Shown piece after piece: positions 44,704 to 54,379 of a stretch of 64,000 nt of DNA. Location: the NCBI RefSeq assembly GCF_030409635.1, contig NZ_JAUFQF010000001.1, positions 806,001 through 870,000 on the forward strand, given 5' to 3'. Each line of letters starts with the position of its first letter. The first letter of the stretch is position 1. Position numbers and translations under genes: made by a program. The notes beneath the pieces were generated by a model. That model did no database searches, had not been told where the DNA came from, and saw only the letters and a program-made list of their open reading frames with translations. This DNA is from Vibrio agarivorans. Its GTDB lineage: Bacteria; Pseudomonadota; Gammaproteobacteria; Enterobacterales; Vibrionaceae.

Positions 44704-46488
44704 CTACGCATTAACTTCTTGCTTGGTCACTGTTGTTGTTTCAACCGAGCGCTTAGATTTAACCAGAATAAAACCAACAAGAGCCAGAATCGCTGAAATG
44801 ATAACAAATAGCATTCTACCCCACATAGGATTTGGTACTAACGTTAAGGTTAAGATGAACAGTGATGCGATCAGAACCATCTTACCTAATACACCATTCT
44901 GGCGATTATCCATTGCAATACTTTGTGGTGTATCTTCCACAATCACTTCGGTATCAACGTTCGAGAAGAACTGATCGATTTCTTTTTGTCTTTGCTCAGA
45001 ATGACCTTTGTAGAAATACTGAGACAGTACAAAGAATGGCAGCGTGATACTCATATGACCGATCAAGCCTAAGGTCACTGACTTCATCTCGGTGTACTCA
45101 CGTGAAGTAAGCGGCTGTTCCAAATTAAGAATCAACTCAATCACTTCAGGAGTCATTCCGAACGCAATGGTAGCGGAGACCATCATACCCACTAAAACTG
45201 TACCCCAACCGGCCCAGTCAGGCGTTTTTCTAACGAAGAAGCACATGATCGAAGGAATCAAAATTGGGAAACCGATGAGCGTACTAATGAGCATCGTCAA
45301 ATCAAACAAGCCAAACTCTTTAAGCGAGGTCAGGAACAGAGCAGCAATGATGATAACGATACCAAACATCGCGGTTAGCAACTTACTAACGAAAATAAGA
45401 TGCTTTTCAGAGTGATTCTTACAGAAGTATGGTTCGTACACACTCTTAAGAATAATACCCGCATTTCTGTTAAGAGCAGAATCCATCGAAGACATTGTTG
45501 CCGCAAACATCGCTGCGAGCATCAGGCCTACCATGCCGACTGGCATCTCACGACTAACAAACATAAAGTAGGTTGCATCCGCCACTTTATTACCAAGACC
45601 AGCAAGGCCCCATGTGCTTGTGTCAGGGTAATGCGCTGCAACATACCATGCTGGAACGAACCAAAGTACTGGACCAATCAGCATTAACGTACCTGCTAGC
45701 ATCGCCGCTTTACGTGCGTTCTTAGTGTCTTTAGCAGAGATATAGCGATAGGAATCGACCATGTTGTTTGTACTGAAGAACTGTTTGATGAACATGAAAA
45801 TGAACCAACCAACAAATAGGTAAGTGTGGTTATATCCATCACCTACAAATGGCTGCTCAGGGAGTCCAGCTTCCATAAGCGGCATAAAGCCGCCAGATTT
45901 CCAAATTGCGACAGCACCTGTGACAAGCGTCATTGTAGTCAGAATGATCATTTGCATGAAATCTGAAGCGACAACTGCCCAACTACCACCTACAAGAGAC
46001 ATAAATAGCACGACACAACCCGCTACTACGATCGTTTGCTCCAATGGAACACCGATAACTGCACTTGTGAAGACCGCCAGAGCATTAATCCAAATGGATG
46101 CTTGTAGTACGCTTAATGGTACATTGGCCCAAGTGAATATCTGTTCATTTAAAGGACCAAGACGCATACGTACACCTTCTAACGGTGTCACTACTCGCAT
46201 CTGACGTGCTTTTGCGGCGAAGAACAAGTAGTTGCATAAATAGCCTAGTGCATTCGCATAGAACACGGTTGTCGCAACCGCAAAACCACCGGTTAGCGCT
46301 TTTCCCATGTGCCCAGTAAAAGTCATTGCACTCACTGCCGTCATAAACGACGTGGAACCGACCATCCACCAAAGCATCTTACCACCACCACGAAAGTAAT
46401 CACTCGTAGACGAACTGAAAGATTTAAACGCCATACCAATAGCGATTAAAAAACCAAAGTACACAATGACAACCGCAATATCTACCAT
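44704..46488 (-). CDS. Sodium:solute symporter (SSS family, YidK-like), second copy
   Basis: 594 residues with about 14 spans. It starts MVDIAVVIVYFGFLIAIGMAF and shares SDYFRGGGKMLWWMVGSTSFMTAVSAMTF and AATMSSMDSALNRNAG with the symporter at 61405-63180, from which it differs by few gaps; the copy at 2858 is more distant. It should import anionic sugar units with Na+. It is divergent from the AraC regulator at 46933, which probably controls it. Confidence 0.9.
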   Translation of the reverse strand: MVDIAVVIVYFGFLIAIGMAFKSFSSSTSDYFRGGGKMLWWMVGSTSFMTAVSAMTFTGHMGKALTGGFAVATTVFYANALGYLCNYLFFAAKARQMRVVTPLEGVRMRLGPLNEQIFTWANVPLSVLQASIWINALAVFTSAVIGVPLEQTIVVAGCVVLFMSLVGGSWAVVASDFMQMIILTTMTLVTGAVAIWKSGGFMPLMEAGLPEQPFVGDGYNHTYLFVGWFIFMFIKQFFSTNNMVDSYRYISAKDTKNARKAAMLAGTLMLIGPVLWFVPAWYVAAHYPDTSTWGLAGLGNKVADATYFMFVSREMPVGMVGLMLAAMFAATMSSMDSALNRNAGIILKSVYEPYFCKNHSEKHLIFVSKLLTAMFGIVIIIAALFLTSLKEFGLFDLTMLISTLIGFPILIPSIMCFFVRKTPDWAGWGTVLVGMMVSATIAFGMTPEVIELILNLEQPLTSREYTEMKSVTLGLIGHMSITLPFFVLSQYFYKGHSEQRQKEIDQFFSNVDTEVIVEDTPQSIAMDNRQNGVLGKMVLIASLFILTLTLVPNPMWGRMLFVIISAILALVGFILVKSKRSVETTTVTKQEVNA

Positions 46489-46932
46489 AGGGCCACCTTT
46501 TTACATTTGACTGTATTCATCTTTTGTTCACTCATATATTTATTATTTTACGCATTGAAATTTTCAATGATTTACTTAAAAATGCAATCTACATCACATA
46601 TTAACCTCGCCTGAAGTCAATTAATTTTTTGACTAGCATCACACAATTAACACATTCTAAAAATTAACAAACCACAAACAATTAAACATAGATCACATTA
46701 TTAAAGGTTTGTACGGCAATTAGTTCATTGCAATTAGTTAGCTTGAGCCAGAAACCTAACACTTTAATATTTAGCCCTTGAGCAAGATCACAAATGAACC
46801 ACTGTTTCGATTTACTAAAATCATAATGATTGTATATTTATTGCCAATAGCAATTAATGGCTATTTTTGATGCCTCACAGGGCAAAATTTGCATCAACGT
46901 AATTAGAATAATAACTCTATAGGTGGTGAGCG
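46489..46932. promoter_or_regulatory. Divergent control region between SSS symporter and AraC regulator
   Basis: About 440 bp with no gene. Direct repeats GCAATTAGTT at 46716-46725 and 46730-46739 (14-bp pitch) and a related GCAATTAATG at 46850-46859 may bind the AraC protein. CRP-like sites with intact right arms GATCACA occur at 46679-46700 (about 15/22) and 46774-46795 (about 13/22). A GCCCTTGA word lies at 46773. Confidence 0.45.
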
Positions 46933-47910
46933 ATGAGTACAGGGTTGAACAGAATTGCCGAGTACATGAAAGACAACAATGCTGAAGAACAAGGAATCCT
47001 CGACCATCAAAACAGCATTGATATGTCTATCTTCAAGGATGTAGGACTAACGACGATCTCTTTTGATAAGGTTTCAGCCAAAGGCAAGATGATCTCTATT
47101 AGGAAGCACACACGTTACATTCATTATCCAGCGCACACCCATGATTATGTCGAACTATGTTATGTATTGCAGGGAAAGTCTGAACAGCATATTGAAGGGA
47201 AAAAAATCAGACTAAACAAAGGTAACATTCTGTTTATGGGGCCTGGCGCTGTTCACGAGATATTACCATCGGCCAAAGATGATATTGTCATCAACTTCAT
47301 CGTCCACAAAAAATTTTTCAATTACATTTTCGAATTTATCGATGACAGCAGCAGCCTTTCTACCTTCTTTATTGATGCCATTTTTAAAAATAGCACTTCT
47401 AAAGCACTGATATACGATACGTTGGGCAAGCAACCTATTGAAAACTTGTTAGATGACATTATCGAACAGTTAACCAATAAAGAACGGTTTATGGAAGCAA
47501 AAATCAAGTTTCTTCTTGGTTTACTGGTCATCGAGTTGATTCAAGATAGCCCCCAGATCATCGATAAGAAATCGTATGAAAGTAAGGTTCTGACACAAGT
47601 CATCGGTCATATTGAAAAAAATTTGCAACAGGCTAACCTCAACACTATTGCTGAGCAGCTTAATATGAAAAACTACAACCTTTCTAAGTTAATTAAGAAA
47701 GAAAGTGGCAAAACCTTCAATGCGCTATTGCGTGATATTCGTTTTACCAAATTTTGTGAGTTGATCAAAGTCACAAATGTGAGTATTAACGAACTCGCTA
47801 TCGAAGTTGGATTCTCTAACACAAGTGATTTTTATAGAAAATTTCGAACTAAGTTCGGTATCTCACCCCGTGAATATCGCAACATGTCTGACAGCGCCAG
47901 GATGTTTTAA
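46933..47910 (+). CDS. AraC-family regulator with cupin sensor domain
   Basis: 325 residues. The N-terminal half has a cupin (residues about 50-110: HYPAHTHDYVELCYVLQG, GNILFMGPGAVHEI), a likely sugar sensor. The last 100 residues form the AraC double helix-turn-helix: LNTIAEQLNMKNYNLSKLIKKESG and INELAIEVGFSNTSDFYRKFRTKFGISPREYR. AGGTGG precedes the ATG. It reads toward GH88 and the PL25 lyase and is divergent from a symporter, so it is the best local candidate for an ulvan- or rhamnose-responsive activator. No rhaS/rhaR pair is in the window. Confidence 0.87.
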   Translation: MSTGLNRIAEYMKDNNAEEQGILDHQNSIDMSIFKDVGLTTISFDKVSAKGKMISIRKHTRYIHYPAHTHDYVELCYVLQGKSEQHIEGKKIRLNKGNILFMGPGAVHEILPSAKDDIVINFIVHKKFFNYIFEFIDDSSSLSTFFIDAIFKNSTSKALIYDTLGKQPIENLLDDIIEQLTNKERFMEAKIKFLLGLLVIELIQDSPQIIDKKSYESKVLTQVIGHIEKNLQQANLNTIAEQLNMKNYNLSKLIKKESGKTFNALLRDIRFTKFCELIKVTNVSINELAIEVGFSNTSDFYRKFRTKFGISPREYRNMSDSARMF

Positions 47911-48044
47911 TCATCTCAGTCAATATTCTCGATGTAGCAAAAAATGCCCTTAAAGATACCAAAAATCGACATACTTCTTAGAGGCAACTGACATTAACTT
48001 ATAAAGTACATTTAGAGTTTTAACTAAGCACCGGGATGTAATGT

Positions 48045-49214
48045 ATGTATAACGATTTATCATGGGTAGACAACGCATGGTCAGATATTGTAAACAAAGT
48101 TAAACTAACAAGTGATGAGTTAACGGTAAATTTTCCGTCAATGACCACTGATGGCCAATATTGTGATACTCATGCTCCTTGGGCTTGGGTTGTCGGGTTC
48201 TGGCCTGGCCTTTTATGGTTACTGTACGAAAAAGAGCACTACGAACCATTTAAAACTATCGCGATAAATCGTGAAGAATTAATGGATCAACCGCTGGAGG
48301 AATACGTAAATATCCATCACGATGTCGGTTTTATGTGGCAACTCACTTCGATCAAACAGTATGAACTACTTGGGAATGAAAAATCGCGAACACGTGCTTT
48401 GACTGCAGCTAGTCACTTAGCAAGTCGTTTTAACATTGGGGGTAATTTCCTTACTGCTTGGAACAAGAATGACGTTAGCAGTGCCGACCCTCGCGGCCTA
48501 AGTATCATCGATAGTATGATGAACCTGCCAATTTTATACTGGGCAGCAGAGCAACTCAATTCACCACGTTTTGCCTTGATTGCTAAAGCTCATGCCGATA
48601 CTGTTTTAAAAGAGTTTATCCGCCCAGATGGTTCAGTTCGACATATGGTTGAATTCAACTATCTGGAAGGTGGTGTTAAAGCCTATCATGGTGGACAGGG
48701 TTATTCTGAAGACTCAGCTTGGAGCCGAGGCGCGTCATGGGCGATACACGGATTTGCGTTGAGTTACAAGTACACCAAAGAACGTAAGTATCTCGACGCG
48801 GCAATGAAAACAGCTGACTTCTTTTTGAGTTACCTACCTAATGACCATGTACCACATTGGGATTTTAGAGCACCAAAAGATGACACAACACCTCGAGATA
48901 CTTCTGCTGCTGCCTGTGCAGCGAGTGGCATGCTGTTGATTGCTGATTTAATTAACGACAAGAAAGCTGCCGATAAGTATATACAAGCAGCAAACAACAT
49001 TCTTCACAGCTTACATCAGAGATATACGACATTTAATCAGCCTGAAGAACAGGGTATTTTGACTGGCGGCGCATTCAATGTGCCAAAAGGCTTAGGTGTT
49101 GACTGTTCACTCATTTATGGTGACTACTATTATGTGGAAGCTATTTCAAAGCTCGTTGACAAAGTAAGAATGACTGACAAAAATCAAGTACTAGACACTG
49201 AGTATTGTGAATAA
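48045..49214 (+). CDS. GH88 unsaturated glucuronyl hydrolase (cytoplasmic)
   Basis: 389 residues without signal peptide. GH88 (alpha/alpha)6-barrel marks: WVVGFWPGLLWLLYE, HHDVGFMW with catalytic-type D93, and IIDSMMNLPILYWA with D156, the spacing expected for the two key aspartates. It removes the unsaturated uronate left at the non-reducing end by ulvan lyases, yielding 5-keto-4-deoxyuronate and the sulfated rhamnose end. The ribosome site is weak (CGGGA). It follows the AraC gene by about 135 bp and ends at a terminator. Confidence 0.92.
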   Translation: MYNDLSWVDNAWSDIVNKVKLTSDELTVNFPSMTTDGQYCDTHAPWAWVVGFWPGLLWLLYEKEHYEPFKTIAINREELMDQPLEEYVNIHHDVGFMWQLTSIKQYELLGNEKSRTRALTAASHLASRFNIGGNFLTAWNKNDVSSADPRGLSIIDSMMNLPILYWAAEQLNSPRFALIAKAHADTVLKEFIRPDGSVRHMVEFNYLEGGVKAYHGGQGYSEDSAWSRGASWAIHGFALSYKYTKERKYLDAAMKTADFFLSYLPNDHVPHWDFRAPKDDTTPRDTSAAACAASGMLLIADLINDKKAADKYIQAANNILHSLHQRYTTFNQPEEQGILTGGAFNVPKGLGVDCSLIYGDYYYVEAISKLVDKVRMTDKNQVLDTEYCE

Positions 49215-49234
49215 TATTTATGCAATTTAAAATT

Positions 49235-49266
49235 ACGGCGGGAATGACATATTCACGCCGTTTTTT
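49235..49266 (+). terminator. Rho-independent terminator after GH88
   Basis: CGGCG pairs with CGCCG around a 15-base loop, flanked by A and followed by six T. Confidence 0.8.
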
Positions 49267-49487
49267 ATACCAATCACATTTTTAATAGTAAATTCCAACA
49301 GCACAATCAAGTGCAACTTTTGACCCTTATAAATCCAAATTATCCTCTTAGTTTAAACACAGAGCTCATAGTATTGTTAAGTTAATAGTTCTTTTACTAA
49401 TTTACACCACAATAACCATCAAGTAAAAAAAGTATTTCTCAAACTTAACCTATTTGGGCATTGCCTATAAACACTAAAGGAATAATG

Positions 49488-50987
49488 ATGAAATTTGGTC
49501 AAAAAAATACCCTACAAAAAACTTTTTTCAATTCATCAAAAAGTATTGTAAAAAAATCCTTATTGGCTCCTGCAATTTCAGTCGCGATGTTATCAGCAGC
49601 ATTTGGCAGTCATGCAGCGCAAGAGGCAGACGGACAAAAGGAAATGGTTGATTATTTTGCTGATAACGGGTTTGGCAACCCTCTTGCTGTAGTACAAGCG
49701 CCTGCCGGGATTCACGAAAACGGTGTTACTTACTTAACTTATCAAGGTACTTTAGAAGATCCTTACGTTGTTGCTTACGACCATAACAGTGGCGAATGGC
49801 AAGGTCCTATCAAAGCAGGTTTCAGCGAACTCGGTAAAGACAACTACTGGGCTCCATCTGGCCGTCCTATTGATAACCATGGCAAACCAACCATGATCAT
49901 CGATGATTTAGGCTATATTCACATCTTTTTCGGAGGACATGGTGGTAGTGCGCGCCACGGTGAAAACCCACTCGGTGATGTCCACGATGGCAAAAATAAA
50001 CACATCGTATCCAAGAAGCCTTACGATATTTCGGCATGGGTAGAGTTAGATAATATTCCACCTTTCGGTAACTACAATCAAGCCGTTAAGATGGACAACG
50101 GTGATATTTACCTATTCTACCGTCACGGCGCTCACGAAAGTGACTGGGTTTACCAAAAATCGACTGACCATGGCCGTACATTTGACGCACCAATTTCTTT
50201 CTTAAAACATAAAGAACGCGAGGATATTGAAGCCGTTGATAGCTGGTATGCTTGGGCTACCAAAGGAAATGGCGATGATATTATTATCACTTATGACTAC
50301 CACCCTTGCTGGAAAGTGCACGCAAACAATGGTCGCGGTCATACCACAGAACGCCATAATGCCTATTACATGGTTTTCAATACTAAAACCGGTAAGTGGA
50401 GTAACATTAAGGGCGATACATTTGAACTCCCTGTCACTCGTGAACTTGCTAACGAAAAAACACTCGTGTTAGACACTGGTGACAAATGGACATTCAATGG
50501 TTCGGTACACTTGGATCAGAATGGGTACCCTCATATCGGCACTAACATTGGTGTTGATCTCGGAGTGAAGAAAACAGGCGGGCCTAAGCAAACATCTCAC
50601 ATCCGATGGACAGGCGAAGAGTGGGTTGGCGGTACTCCAGTAAACCCAGCTGCAGTTAACTGGGGCGTTGATACACGCGGAGATTTCTTTATCAACTCAC
50701 CAACAGATATAACCTTTGCTCTCGGTTACAAAGAAGAAGGTGAAGGTGTTGTGGCTTACTTCAACTCCAAAGATGGTGGAGAAACTTTCGAAAAACAGAA
50801 AGAGCTCCTTCGCAAGGGTCAATCCGGCTGGGCAATGTCTGCAATGATCACCAACGCACACCCAGATGCTAGATTTTTTGTAGCGGAAAAGCCTAAAGGT
50901 GAGAGGGAGTGGAGAAACCTCTATCTTCTTGGTGACAATGGCGCAGTAATGCGTGCACAAGAAGACGCAGACGTTAGAGTCAAATAA
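49488..50987 (+). CDS. Secreted PL25 ulvan lyase
   Basis: 499 residues with a long signal region (cut near residue 44, SHA-A). It is a BNR_4-type seven-bladed propeller. H131, H151, Y196, R212 and Y254 sit at exactly the spacing of H123, H143, Y188, R204 and Y246 of the PL25 enzyme PLSV_3936 as I remember them (constant offset of 8), so the lyase site looks complete. PL25 enzymes cut the bond between rhamnose-3-sulfate and glucuronate by beta-elimination. I chose ATG 49488 over 49485 for the better 7-base spacing to AAAGG. It has its own upstream gap of about 270 bp. Confidence 0.88.
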   Translation: MKFGQKNTLQKTFFNSSKSIVKKSLLAPAISVAMLSAAFGSHAAQEADGQKEMVDYFADNGFGNPLAVVQAPAGIHENGVTYLTYQGTLEDPYVVAYDHNSGEWQGPIKAGFSELGKDNYWAPSGRPIDNHGKPTMIIDDLGYIHIFFGGHGGSARHGENPLGDVHDGKNKHIVSKKPYDISAWVELDNIPPFGNYNQAVKMDNGDIYLFYRHGAHESDWVYQKSTDHGRTFDAPISFLKHKEREDIEAVDSWYAWATKGNGDDIIITYDYHPCWKVHANNGRGHTTERHNAYYMVFNTKTGKWSNIKGDTFELPVTRELANEKTLVLDTGDKWTFNGSVHLDQNGYPHIGTNIGVDLGVKKTGGPKQTSHIRWTGEEWVGGTPVNPAAVNWGVDTRGDFFINSPTDITFALGYKEEGEGVVAYFNSKDGGETFEKQKELLRKGQSGWAMSAMITNAHPDARFFVAEKPKGEREWRNLYLLGDNGAVMRAQEDADVRVK

Positions 50988-51009
50988 AATCTAGATTCTA
51001 TGCAATAAG

Positions 51010-51040
51010 AAACGCCTAACCAAATACCTGTTAGGCGTTT
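51010..51040 (+). terminator. Rho-independent terminator after PL25 lyase
   Basis: The perfect 11-bp stem AAACGCCTAAC/GTTAGGCGTTT has a 9-base loop. The following T-run is short. Confidence 0.75.
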
Positions 51041-51113
51041 ATGCATAGGGCGTAAAATTTGGACAAATAAAACGAACTTCGTAAGATCGAAACCTAGGTG
51101 TCCAAGCGCAGAC

Positions 51114-51374
51114 TTAATAAGACATATCAATGGCTAAATCTAAGTCAAACTCGTACTTACTTTCCATCGCGATCTCATTGCACTGTTCCGCGCTTAGAGA
51201 CCACGTTTTATTTTCTATGCGGGACTCCATTTCAGACATGAACTCGACTCTACCTTTATCACTGTTTGAAGCTAAAGCTACACCATAAGCTTCACACACT
51301 TCTTTGTCAGTCATTGCAAATGCACTCAAAGACATCGCTGCAGCGATACAACCCACTAATAATCTCATCTTCAC
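51114..51374 (-). CDS. Small exported hypothetical protein (86 aa)
   Basis: 86 residues. The first 20 (MKMRLLVGCIAAAMSLSAFA) are a good signal peptide, leaving a mature acidic protein of about 66 residues with two cysteines (EVCEAYG and EQCNEIA) that could form a disulfide. GGAGAAG precedes the ATG. It probably lies in the periplasm. I do not recognise the family. It sits on the opposite strand between the PL25 and PL28-like genes and may be unrelated to them. Confidence 0.65.
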   Translation of the reverse strand: MKMRLLVGCIAAAMSLSAFAMTDKEVCEAYGVALASNSDKGRVEFMSEMESRIENKTWSLSAEQCNEIAMESKYEFDLDLAIDMSY

Positions 51375-51833
51375 TTCTCCTCTGTTTTGTTTGCTTTCGA
51401 CGTAACCCTAGATCAAGTCACATAATTCGCAAGATAATTTTTCTTAATCTAATGAAACCACGCCAATATGCGCAAACATCACTCTATTTCAAGTAGTTCT
51501 TTGCCCTACCCCCAACAACTCCAAAAGACACATCACAAAACAACCCAATAACTATGCAAAACCAAATATCACAATTGACATAACTAAAAAGATAAAACAG
51601 TGACGCAAGGCTAGTGAAACACGTTTTCACTTAGAGAAAATCTCATCGTTTATCAGTGAGCTTTTTAGCTACCTATGCACATTGCAACCTTTGACCTTCA
51701 TGAAAATGAATATCGACGTCAAATCCCATTCAAACCAAAGGTAAAATATTACTATCCCTCTGTTTTTATTAACAATATGGGTTACTACAACTAGTGATTT
51801 ATTAAGTACTTTTAAGATAAGGAATAACCTAAA
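51375..51833. other. Divergent intergenic region before the PL28-like gene
   Basis: About 460 bp with no gene. It holds the near-palindrome at 51613-51631 and presumably both promoters. A TTTGCCCTACC word lies near 51500. Confidence 0.5.
51613..51631. promoter_or_regulatory. Operator-like palindrome before the PL28-like gene
   Basis: AGTGAAACACGTTTTCACT has 7-bp arms (AGTGAAA/TTTCACT). It resembles both LacI-family operators and the KdgR box (about 14 of 19) and is comparable to the site before kdgK at 6800-6818. It lies about 200 bp before the start codon. Confidence 0.4.
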
Positions 51834-52709
51834 ATGAAGAAAAAATACACTCTCCCCTTTCTGCTCGCTTTATGCATATCTGCGTACGCTGGTGCCAATG
51901 AGGAAAATACAGAAAAACAAGAGCATGTTGATATCTCACAATTCTATCAACAAGATGGCACTGACCCCACTTGGTCACAAGTATTAAGTACCGATGCTTT
52001 AAAACCCCTACAAACCTTTACGTCGGAGGGTGTTGAAGGTTCTCGCATTACGATCAATCGTGAGAAAGTAGAAACCGGCCCGTATGGGAGCCGACCAATC
52101 AACAGTGAAGAAAATCAATATCGCATACATACCGTTGGCCACCCGTCGATTACACAAGACCAGTTTCATTTGTGGAGCCGCTGGTATCAAGAAGACGGGA
52201 ATACACAAATCTTCCGTTTATTTAAAGATGAAGAAAATGTCAGTAACAAGCGAAAACTGGCTGCTCGAGTTGAAGCGTTTAGCCGTGAAGCGCGTTGGTT
52301 ACCAGAACCTGGAGTTTGGCACGAGTTTTCTGCTCGGTTCAATGTTCTAAAATCTGCAGGTTGCTCTACAAAACCAGGGAAAGAACATTACTGCTCTCTA
52401 TTCCAAGCGAAAGGTAATAACGTAGATCACTGGTCAGTCATGCTAAGAGTGCACGGTGATGGAAGCCTGTGGTTCTACCCACGTGGTGGTAAGCACACTA
52501 AAATTCATGATAACGTGATTGGCCAACCGTTTGATATGAAGGTTCGTGACAATGGTTTGGACTATGAAATGTATATCGACGGCGATTTAGTGGGGACGGG
52601 TCAATTTTTACGTACCGAAGAAATCGGTTTCAGATGGGGCATTTATGTTGGTGCAACTGAGGTTCTTGATGACATTCTAGTTTTAGTCACGGGCGTTAAC
52701 ATGACGTAA
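51834..52709 (+). CDS. Secreted jelly-roll polysaccharide lyase, PL28-like (candidate ulvan lyase)
   Basis: 291 residues with a signal peptide (cut near 21, AGA-N). The mature part looks like a single beta-jelly-roll lyase: QFHLWSRWYQEDGNTQIFRLF, GVWHEFSARFN, HWSVMLRVHGDGSLWFYPRGG and YEMYIDGDLVGTGQF. Size and motifs suggest PL28 (ulvan) or the related PL20 (glucuronan). The conserved Arg, Tyr and Lys of the cleft cannot be placed with certainty. Two cysteines (GCSTKPGKEHYC) may form a disulfide. A third lyase fold next to PL25 would help degrade varied ulvan stretches. Confidence 0.68.
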   Translation: MKKKYTLPFLLALCISAYAGANEENTEKQEHVDISQFYQQDGTDPTWSQVLSTDALKPLQTFTSEGVEGSRITINREKVETGPYGSRPINSEENQYRIHTVGHPSITQDQFHLWSRWYQEDGNTQIFRLFKDEENVSNKRKLAARVEAFSREARWLPEPGVWHEFSARFNVLKSAGCSTKPGKEHYCSLFQAKGNNVDHWSVMLRVHGDGSLWFYPRGGKHTKIHDNVIGQPFDMKVRDNGLDYEMYIDGDLVGTGQFLRTEEIGFRWGIYVGATEVLDDILVLVTGVNMT

Positions 52710-52758
52710 GTCTTGTTCGCTATTACACTCGCCCGTTTAATTTAGATAACAGCATAAC

Positions 52759-52824
52759 AAAAGAGAACAGAGAGACTTACTATCGCCAGTATATGGACTC
52801 AATTAGTTACCTCTGTTCTCTTTT
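52759..52824. terminator. Bidirectional terminator between PL28-like gene and sulfatase
   Basis: A perfect 14-bp stem AAAAGAGAACAGAG/CTCTGTTCTCTTTT encloses a 38-base loop, between convergent genes. Confidence 0.75.
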
Positions 52825-52859
52825 AGCTTCTCACTTTTTAACGATGAAGTAATAACGAT

Positions 52860-54335
52860 TTAGCGCTGTTCGAGCAACTCCTGCCTAGCTTCTAATGTCA
52901 AGTTTTTGAAATATGGATTCCCTGTATAGAAGGAAACGGGAGACCAATTTGCGTTGTATTTGGGTAGTTTATCAATTAACTCATTTTTGATTGCCGTGTA
53001 GTTTGGATCACCAGCCAAATTCACCCACTCGTTAGAATCGACACTATGGTCGTAAAGCTCCTCAGAACCGTCAGCATATTGAGTGTAACGATAGCGTTCG
53101 CTCTTAACACTATGGTTATTTGGACCAAAGGTTGTTGTCGCAACATATGGCCAATCTCGGTCAGGGTCCAAAATTAACGGCGTAAGATCGTTTCCTTCAT
53201 TGTGGCTGTTTTTCGGTAATCCGCTAATACTCAATAGCGTTGGGTAAATATCCAACAAACTGACTGGCTTGTCTATAACTTGGGGTTTGTTGATATTGGG
53301 TACCTTGATGATCAAGGGTGTACGAGTCGCTCTCTCCCATAAAGCCATCTTGGAAAACTTACTTTTTTCACCCAGTTGATACCCATGATCTCCCCACAAT
53401 ACAATGGCTGTATTGTCAGCGTACGGACTTTGCTCTAATGCATCCAACACACGTCCTATACAGGAATCAACAAATGACACACAGGCCAAATAGCCTTGAA
53501 CAATATATCGCCACTCATCATTTTCTATCGCCCATTCTGTGGTTGGCATTTGTGGATAGTCTGAAATCAATTTTGCCAATTCAGGTACATCATCTAAATC
53601 CGTTGGCAAATAAGGAGGAAGCTCAATGTCTTCTACTGGATAAAGGTCAAACCATTTCTGCGGTACATGCCAAGGTACATGGGGTCTTATGAACCCGCCA
53701 GCCATAAAGAAAGGTCTTTCGTGATTCATTTGTAATTGTTCAACTAACCATTGCGCATACTCATAATCTGGCATTTGTTCATCAGAATCAGGAAATGCCC
53801 CCCAATCCGTGCTGGTTCCTTGTTTGTGCCATTTCATCGTTTTTTCTGGATAAGGCCCAAAACCGTTGACTCTGCCACCATAATTTTCAAAGCTTCCAGT
53901 CGCAACTTTTTTGTGGAACAACTTTCCAACGCCAGCAGTATAGTAACCGTGCTTTCCAAAATACTCACTTAGAAATATCGCACTGCTAGCCGTATCATTT
54001 GCACTTTTTATGTCATCATCTTCAACATGACCATAGATTCCTGTTGTCGATGGAGCAAGCCCTGTCATAAGACTTGCTCGTGAAGGCCCACATAATGGTG
54101 CTGATGCATGAGCGTTGCTAAATACTGTTGCCTTAGCCGCAAGTCGGTCAAGGTTAGGTGTTTTTGCTTGTGGATGACCACCGAGTGGCCCGATCCAATC
54201 ATTCAAATCGTCAATTGCAAACATAAGAACATTGGTGTTCGAATTTTGAATTGTTTTCAGCCATGCTGTGTTGGGAAAGGTACTGGCAGCAACCAAACCG
54301 GCTGCACCCGATAAAAACTGTCTTCTATTAATCAT
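52860..54335 (-). CDS. Tat-exported type I sulfatase (iduronate-2-sulfatase-like)
   Basis: 491 residues. The N-terminus INRRQFLSGAAGLVAAS is a twin-arginine signal, so the enzyme is probably exported folded. VLMFAIDDLNDWIG holds the metal aspartates and LCGPSRAS the formylglycine cysteine (C82); VLWGDHGYQLGE has the later ligands. The overall look is that of subfamily S1_7-type sulfatases. It would strip sulfate from ulvan oligomers in the periplasm. Its partner gene at 54380 lies 44 bases upstream on the same strand. Confidence 0.9.
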   Translation of the reverse strand: MINRRQFLSGAAGLVAASTFPNTAWLKTIQNSNTNVLMFAIDDLNDWIGPLGGHPQAKTPNLDRLAAKATVFSNAHASAPLCGPSRASLMTGLAPSTTGIYGHVEDDDIKSANDTASSAIFLSEYFGKHGYYTAGVGKLFHKKVATGSFENYGGRVNGFGPYPEKTMKWHKQGTSTDWGAFPDSDEQMPDYEYAQWLVEQLQMNHERPFFMAGGFIRPHVPWHVPQKWFDLYPVEDIELPPYLPTDLDDVPELAKLISDYPQMPTTEWAIENDEWRYIVQGYLACVSFVDSCIGRVLDALEQSPYADNTAIVLWGDHGYQLGEKSKFSKMALWERATRTPLIIKVPNINKPQVIDKPVSLLDIYPTLLSISGLPKNSHNEGNDLTPLILDPDRDWPYVATTTFGPNNHSVKSERYRYTQYADGSEELYDHSVDSNEWVNLAGDPNYTAIKNELIDKLPKYNANWSPVSFYTGNPYFKNLTLEARQELLEQR

Positions 54336-54379
54336 AAACCTACCATCATTCCATTTTAAAAGAGTTCTGAAAAATTCAG

